In this document: in pieces, positions 59,682 through 64,000 of the stretch | How the letters are laid out: each line of letters opens with the position of its first letter | How positions within the stretch are numbered: the stretch's first letter is position 1 | NCBI RefSeq assembly: GCF_000498495.1 | Contig: NZ_AVCS01000009.1 | Coordinates: 186,001-250,000 of the forward strand | Reading direction: 5' to 3' | Source of the DNA: Flavobacterium enshiense DK69 | GTDB lineage: Bacteria > Bacteroidota > Bacteroidia > Flavobacteriales > Flavobacteriaceae | Length of the DNA stretch: 64,000 bases | The notes under the pieces: model-generated | Database searches by the model: none | What the model was told of the DNA's origin: nothing | What the model saw: only the letters and a program-made list of their open reading frames with translations | Position numbers and translations under genes: made by a program

Positions 59682-61961
59682 ATGAGGAAATCAGTTTCAA
59701 TTTTTTCATTGGTAGCGTTGGCAGTTCCTTTTATTGCCTTGGCGCAGGAAACAAAACCAGCCGATAAAAAGAGGGATCCGGGACATGGAGACACCAATAA
59801 ATTCAGTCAGATGTACCATGAGATGGCGACACCGAATTCGTACCGAACGGCTTCAGGTGCTCCAGGTCCGGCATATTATCAGCAGCAGGCGGATTATAAA
59901 ATTAACATCGAACTGGATGATAAAAATACCAAATTATACGGAACGGAAACAATTACCTATCACAATAATTCGCCTGAAACGTTAACTTATCTTTGGGTTC
60001 AGCTGGATCAGAATGAAAAGAAACGGGACGGTAAATCTCCGTTAACACAAGGACAAAGAGTTAGCAATGCTATGAGTTCTGGTGAGTTCTCAAGACAATT
60101 TATGCAGCCGCGCTTTGACGGAGGGTTTAACATTGAATATGTGAAAGACGCTAAAGGCAAACCAATGAATTACACCATCAATCAAACGATGATGCGAATC
60201 GATTTGGAAAAGCCGCTAAAATCTGGGGACAAAGTTTCTTTTGATGTGAAATGGTGGTATAACATAAATAATTATATGGTAGACGGAGGTCGTTCCGGAT
60301 ACGAACATTTTGATAAAGACGGTAACAATCTGTATGTAATCGCTCAGTTTTACCCAAGAATGGCCGTTTATAACGACGTGGAAGGATGGCAAAACATGCA
60401 ATTCTGGGGCTCTGGCGAATTCGCGCTGCCTTTCGGGAATTTCGAAGTGAGCATCACTACACCTGCCGATCACGTTTTGGAAGGAACCGGAGTATTGCAA
60501 AACAGAAAAGAAGTTTATTCAGCCGAGCAGGTAAAACGTTATGAATTAGCGGAGAAAACCTATGACAAACCGGTTGTGATAGTAACTCAGGGAGAAGCGG
60601 AAGCTGCTGCTAAAGGATTTTCAACTAAAAAGAAAACCTGGAAATTTAAGGCAGACAATGTGCGTGATTTCGCATTTTCGACTTCAAGAAAATTCATTTA
60701 TGATGCAATGGCCGTTAAATTGGAAAACGGCAAAACGGTAATGGCGATATCTTGTTATCCGCCGGAAGCCAACCCGCTATGGGGTGATTATTCAACCCGT
60801 GTGGTGGCACATACTTTAAAATCCTATTCAAAATATACATTTGATTATCCTTATCCGAAAGCTATTTCTATTTCAGCAGAAGATCAGGGGATGGAGTACC
60901 CGATGATTTGCTGGAACTACGGACGCCCGGATGAAAAAGGATATGTGAGCGACCGAATCAAATACGGAATGATGGGTGTGATTATCCACGAGGTGGGACA
61001 TAATTTCTTCCCGATGATCGTAAACTCTGATGAGCGCCAGTGGACATGGATGGACGAAGGTTTAAATACGTTCCTTGAATATCTGACAGAACAAAGCTGG
61101 GATAAAAACTTCCCTTCAAGCCGTGGACCTGCCGCTAAAATTGTTCCGTATATGAGTGGCGACCAGAAGTTTTTGGAGCCTATCATGTCGAATTCAGAGA
61201 CGATTTACAACTTCGGCGCCAACGGTTATTCAAAACCTGCAACGGGATTGAACATTCTTCGTGAAACCATTATGGGTCATGAGTTATTTGATCATGCTTT
61301 CAGAACCTATGCGCAACGCTGGAAGTTCAAACATCCGACACCGGAAGATTTCTTCAGAACTATGGAAGATGCTTCGGCAGTGGATTTGGACTGGTTCTGG
61401 AGAGGATGGTTTTATTCTACCGATTATGTGGATATCGCTATCAAAGACGTGAAACAGTATTATGTGACCGAAGATCCTTCTAAAGAAGTAAAAGAGCAGT
61501 TCAACCGCAGAGGCAGAAAAATAAACAATGGAGAGCCAATGGTGTATATGGTTTCTGAGACATCCGAAGATTTTAAACCGGAATTGAAGAAACCGTTGAA
61601 TGTACAAGATGTAAAAACATTGTCGGAATATGTGAATAAATTGAGTCCTGAAGTTCGTAATGAATTGAAACAGCCAAAGTATTTCTACGAAGTGGAATTC
61701 GATAAGCCAGGCGGAATGATGATGCCGGTAATCGTAGAATTGCAGTTCGAGGACGGGACAACTGAAAATCATCATTTCCCAGTGCAAATCTGGAGAAAAG
61801 GGAACGATACGGTGAAACGCGTTTTCGCAACTGATAAACCGCTGAAGAAAATTCAATTGGACCCGAAACTGGAAACGGCTGACATCGATGTAACCAATAA
61901 CGTCTGGCCAAAAGAAGAAGTGAAATCAAAATTTGATGAGCTTTCTCAGAGTGCAAAATAA
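59682..61961 (+). CDS. M1 family zinc aminopeptidase
   Basis: The 759-residue protein has a signal peptide (MRKSVSIFSLVALAVPFIALAQ), the N-terminal beta domain (NIELDDKNTKLYGTETITYHN), the GMEYP-type motif (SAEDQGMEYPM), and the zinc site HEVGHNFFPM...WMDEG (His436, His440, Glu459). The two His residues and the Glu 19 residues after the second match HExxH-x18-E. It is predicted to be periplasmic and to remove N-terminal residues from peptides. It lies after the DUF6702 gene and before a strong terminator. Confidence 0.92.
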   Translation: MRKSVSIFSLVALAVPFIALAQETKPADKKRDPGHGDTNKFSQMYHEMATPNSYRTASGAPGPAYYQQQADYKINIELDDKNTKLYGTETITYHNNSPETLTYLWVQLDQNEKKRDGKSPLTQGQRVSNAMSSGEFSRQFMQPRFDGGFNIEYVKDAKGKPMNYTINQTMMRIDLEKPLKSGDKVSFDVKWWYNINNYMVDGGRSGYEHFDKDGNNLYVIAQFYPRMAVYNDVEGWQNMQFWGSGEFALPFGNFEVSITTPADHVLEGTGVLQNRKEVYSAEQVKRYELAEKTYDKPVVIVTQGEAEAAAKGFSTKKKTWKFKADNVRDFAFSTSRKFIYDAMAVKLENGKTVMAISCYPPEANPLWGDYSTRVVAHTLKSYSKYTFDYPYPKAISISAEDQGMEYPMICWNYGRPDEKGYVSDRIKYGMMGVIIHEVGHNFFPMIVNSDERQWTWMDEGLNTFLEYLTEQSWDKNFPSSRGPAAKIVPYMSGDQKFLEPIMSNSETIYNFGANGYSKPATGLNILRETIMGHELFDHAFRTYAQRWKFKHPTPEDFFRTMEDASAVDLDWFWRGWFYSTDYVDIAIKDVKQYYVTEDPSKEVKEQFNRRGRKINNGEPMVYMVSETSEDFKPELKKPLNVQDVKTLSEYVNKLSPEVRNELKQPKYFYEVEFDKPGGMMMPVIVELQFEDGTTENHHFPVQIWRKGNDTVKRVFATDKPLKKIQLDPKLETADIDVTNNVWPKEEVKSKFDELSQSAK

Positions 61962-61966
61962 ATAGG

Positions 61967-61998
61967 AAAAAGACCATCTGAATAAGGTGGTCTTTTTT
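61967..61998 (+). terminator. Terminator after the M1 peptidase gene
   Basis: AAAAAGACCA and TGGTCTTTTTT pair around the loop TCTGAATAAGG, followed by T-rich sequence. Confidence 0.85.
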
Positions 61999-62031
61999 GT
62001 TTTTAATAACATATTCCATTTTAAAACTTTG

Positions 62032-62039
62032 TAACTTTG
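62032..62039 (+). promoter_or_regulatory. -7 promoter box for tatA
   Basis: TAACTTTG matches TAnnTTTG, 29 bases before the ATG at 62068. Confidence 0.6.
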
Positions 62040-62067
62040 TCGCGTTACAACCTGTAATTACAAAATC

Positions 62068-62367
62068 ATGTTCGGAATAGGAGGAGGAGAGATATTCTTC
62101 ATTATATTGGTAGCTTTGATGTTGTTCGGATCGGATAAGATTCCGGATATCGCCCGTACTTTGGGTAAAGGTATGGCGCAGCTTAAAAATGCGACCAACG
62201 ATATCAAAAACGAAATTCAGAAAAGTGCCGAATTAAACGGTTTGAATGATTTAAACGATTTGAATCCGATGAAACAATTGGATCTGACTTCAGATATTAC
62301 CAAAGAAATCGACAAGGCAAAAGAGGATATCGAAGACATGACCGGACCGATTAAAAGACAGATGTAA
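62068..62367 (+). CDS. tatA: Sec-independent translocase subunit TatA/TatE
   Basis: The 99-residue protein has the short N-terminal membrane segment (MFGIGGGEIFFIILVALMLFGSDKIPD), the FG-x-x-x-x-P hinge (FGSDKIPD) and the amphipathic helix that follows (IARTLGKGMAQLKNATNDIKNEIQ). It forms the pore-like element of the Tat pathway. No tatB or tatC is close by. The PAP2 gene starts 2 bases after the stop. Confidence 0.93.
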   Translation: MFGIGGGEIFFIILVALMLFGSDKIPDIARTLGKGMAQLKNATNDIKNEIQKSAELNGLNDLNDLNPMKQLDLTSDITKEIDKAKEDIEDMTGPIKRQM

Positions 62368-62369
62368 TT

Positions 62370-62936
62370 TTGGAGAAAATTATTCAGTTAGACAAACAGC
62401 TTTTCGTTTTTCTTAACGGACTGGGGTCTGAACAATACGATGGATTATGGCTTTTTATAACCAAACAGTTTTATTGGGCACCCATTTTTTTATATGTTTT
62501 TTATCTGTTGTATAAGAAAGTCGGATGGAAGCATTTGCTTTTGATTCTTGTGTCAATCGCAGTCATGATTACGTTCACCGATCAGTTTACTAATCTGATA
62601 AAAAATAGTGTACAGCGATTGCGTCCGTGCAACGATTTGGAAATAAAAGATATGATCCGAATTGTAAAGTCGAGCAGTTCCTTCAGTTATTTTTCAGGTC
62701 ATGCAGGCAATTCAATGGCATCAACGGTATTTGTGTTTTTGATTTTGAGGAAATACTACAAATATGCCTTTTTATTGTTCTTGTTTCCGCTGATATTTGC
62801 CTATAGCCGAATTTATCTGGGCTTGCATTTCCCGGGTGATATACTTTCAGGATATTTATTTGGAATCATAGCCGGCTTTGGATTCTCAAAACTTTATGAT
62901 ATTTTCAGAAGGAAGCATTTTCCGGAAAGCATATAA
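62370..62936 (+). CDS. PAP2 family membrane phosphatase
   Basis: The 188-residue protein has the three PAP2 motifs: KNSVQRLRP (KxxxxxxRP), SYFSGHAGNS (xSGH, with the catalytic His) and SRIYLGLHFPGD (SRxxxxxHxxxD), within several membrane segments. The family dephosphorylates lipid phosphates such as undecaprenyl-PP or phosphatidic acid. The start is a TTG at 62370 (MEKIIQLDKQLFVFLNGLGSE), because no ATG precedes the conserved block; this rests on the peptide. Confidence 0.87.
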   Translation: MEKIIQLDKQLFVFLNGLGSEQYDGLWLFITKQFYWAPIFLYVFYLLYKKVGWKHLLLILVSIAVMITFTDQFTNLIKNSVQRLRPCNDLEIKDMIRIVKSSSSFSYFSGHAGNSMASTVFVFLILRKYYKYAFLLFLFPLIFAYSRIYLGLHFPGDILSGYLFGIIAGFGFSKLYDIFRRKHFPESI

Positions 62937-62940
62937 AAAT

Positions 62941-62970
62941 AAAAATCCCGATTCATAAATCGGGATTTTT
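62941..62970. terminator. Bidirectional terminator
   Basis: AAAAATCCCGATT and AATCGGGATTTTT form a 13-bp stem around CATA between convergent genes. Confidence 0.9.
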
Positions 62971-62974
62971 ATTT

Positions 62975-63616
62975 TTAAAGTACGCGGCTCATGGTTAAGC
63001 CATCGCGAATCGGGAGTAAAACGGTTTCCACTCTCGGATCGTTCTTTAATATTTCGTTATATTCCAGTAATACTTTGGTGCTTTTATCGTTGGCTTTAAC
63101 TTCTTCCAATACTTTTCCGCTCCACAGTACATTGTCCGATAAAATTAAACTGCCTTTGTTCATCAACGGCACGATCATATTGAAATAATTGATGTAGTTT
63201 TCCTTATCGGCATCAATAAAAACCAAATCGAATTTTTTGTTCAAAGTAGGAATGATTTCCAATGCATTGCCTAAATGTTGCTTGATTTGGCTGTCCCATG
63301 GGGATTGCGCGAAATATTTTCTCTGGAAATCGTACAATTCTTCATTATTGTCGATGGTGTCCAATGTTCCATTCTCCGGCAAACCCTCGGCCATACATAA
63401 AGCAGCATAACCGGTATAGGTGCCTATTTCAAGAATGTTTGTCGGACGAATCAACTTCGATATCATGCTCAGGAAGCGTCCCTGAAAATGACCGCTCAAC
63501 ATTCTTGGTTGTAAAATTTTTTGATGGGTTTCTTTATTTAGGCGCGCTAACAACTCCGGTTCGTTTTCCGTGTGTAACGCTACATAATCTTCTAAAGTCT
63601 CGGATATAAAATGCAT
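62975..63616 (-). CDS. SAM-dependent O-methyltransferase
   Basis: The 213-residue protein matches the caffeoyl-CoA/catechol-type class: HFQGRFLSMISKLIRPTNILEIGTYTGYAALCMAEGLPENGTLDTIDNNEE (about 42-92, SAM motif I and following), KFDLVFIDADKENYINYFN (about 129-147) with the metal-site Asp, and SLILSDNVLWSGKV. The substrate is unknown. Its ATG directly follows the stop of the truncated gene upstream (TAAATG). Confidence 0.9.
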   Translation of the reverse strand: MHFISETLEDYVALHTENEPELLARLNKETHQKILQPRMLSGHFQGRFLSMISKLIRPTNILEIGTYTGYAALCMAEGLPENGTLDTIDNNEELYDFQRKYFAQSPWDSQIKQHLGNALEIIPTLNKKFDLVFIDADKENYINYFNMIVPLMNKGSLILSDNVLWSGKVLEEVKANDKSTKVLLEYNEILKNDPRVETVLLPIRDGLTMSRVL

Positions 63617-64000
63617 TTAGTTGATGTTTAAATTTGTAAAAAGAGTTAACAGGTAATCAAGGTTTTTGGTTCTATCTTTAAATTTAGGACGGAATGTTAT
63701 TTCAATTAAGTAGTCGTTTTTTATTCCGACTATTGTCATTCCTGGCATATTGTTTTTATATTCGTTAAAAACATAGCAGATACTGTCGCCGTAAATTTTT
63801 TCAAAATAGCAGGTCTTTTCGTCGTGAATTTTTTCAAATAAGCTGCTATATGCCTTATGTCTTTTAGCTTCAAACTCAGCATCTTTACTTAATAACTCGG
63901 CATCTGTTGTGTTTGTCGTGTAAAACTGATTGTCTTTTTTTTCTGAAATTATTATTTCGATAAAGTCTTTATGCTGATTTTTTAATACTAAATAATGAGG
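63617..64000 (-). CDS. Unrecognised protein, C-terminal part (runs off the window edge)
   Basis: An open frame covers the right edge on the minus strand and stops with TAA at 63617-63619. The 127 visible residues read with no internal stop, in good coding style (PHYLVLKNQHKDFIEII at the cut end, then FNEYKNNMPGMTIVGIKNDY, ending LLTLFTNLNIN). I know no family for it. Its stop immediately precedes the ATG of the O-methyltransferase gene, so the two are probably an operon. Confidence 0.6.
   Translation of the reverse strand, partial: PHYLVLKNQHKDFIEIIISEKKDNQFYTTNTTDAELLSKDAEFEAKRHKAYSSLFEKIHDEKTCYFEKIYGDSICYVFNEYKNNMPGMTIVGIKNDYLIEITFRPKFKDRTKNLDYLLTLFTNLNIN

Overview
The window reads as chromosome of a Flavobacteriaceae bacterium, most likely Flavobacterium or a close relative. 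The grounds are low GC, almost no Shine-Dalgarno sequences, many promoters of the Bacteroidota form TAnnTTTG, three large cargo proteins with type IX secretion (T9SS) sorting domains, a T9SS plug protein, a DPP11-type S46 peptidase, and DUF5916, DUF6370, DUF6702 and DUF2797 families. Two tRNA-Gly genes are present. There is no rRNA, CRISPR array, prophage or insertion sequence.

Layout. 1-5.5 kb: end of an unrecognised gene, an AsmA-like protein, DUF2797, a GH3-family enzyme and a tiny Cys-rich lipoprotein. 5.6-12.6 kb: two Ala/Glu-rich mini-lipoproteins flank an operon waaA-GNAT-DPP11 (minus) and a divergent sugar-nucleotide pair (DegT aminotransferase, galE). 12.7-16.7 kb: fabD, a dispersed-repeat-like palindrome, then a compact stress-type cluster of two YceI proteins, a pirin and a Crp/Fnr regulator. 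16.8-25.2 kb: an old tandem duplication of about 4 kb carrying a T9SS adhesin-like gene plus a DUF6370 gene; one DUF6370 copy is a pseudogene. 25-35.6 kb: housekeeping genes (purT, aminotransferase, desaturase, rsmG, pruA, apaG) and the T9SS plug protein. 35.7-50.4 kb: M16 protease, methyltransferase-map, acyl-CoA hydrolase/transferase, a gliding-type (type B CTD) giant protein, and an operon DUF5916-gpmI-thioredoxin in which GpmI is fused to a DUF1398 domain. 50.6-55.4 kb: two convergent L,D-transpeptidases, GNAT, two tRNA-Gly genes, an RMD1 family protein and an S51 peptidase. 55.5-62 kb: a duplicated operon of carboxypeptidase-like-regulatory-domain proteins with long matching leaders and a truncated gene remnant, leading into DUF6702 and an M1 peptidase. 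62-64 kb: tatA, PAP2 phosphatase, an O-methyltransferase and a truncated gene.

Most interesting signals. (1) The two yceI genes and the pirin gene each carry a near-perfect palindrome (TTAAyCyAGGTTAA) exactly 23 bp upstream of the -7 box, with no -33 TTG, next to a Crp/Fnr gene: a candidate small regulon with a new operator. (2) A segmental duplication whose adhesin copies keep the C-terminal half but differ in their N-terminal modules. (3) A duplicated operon with roughly 245-nt leaders that open with a hairpin and a U-run. (4) An in-frame GpmI-DUF1398 fusion. Starts were moved to the first credible ATG where the longest open frame began at TTG or ran into a neighbour.
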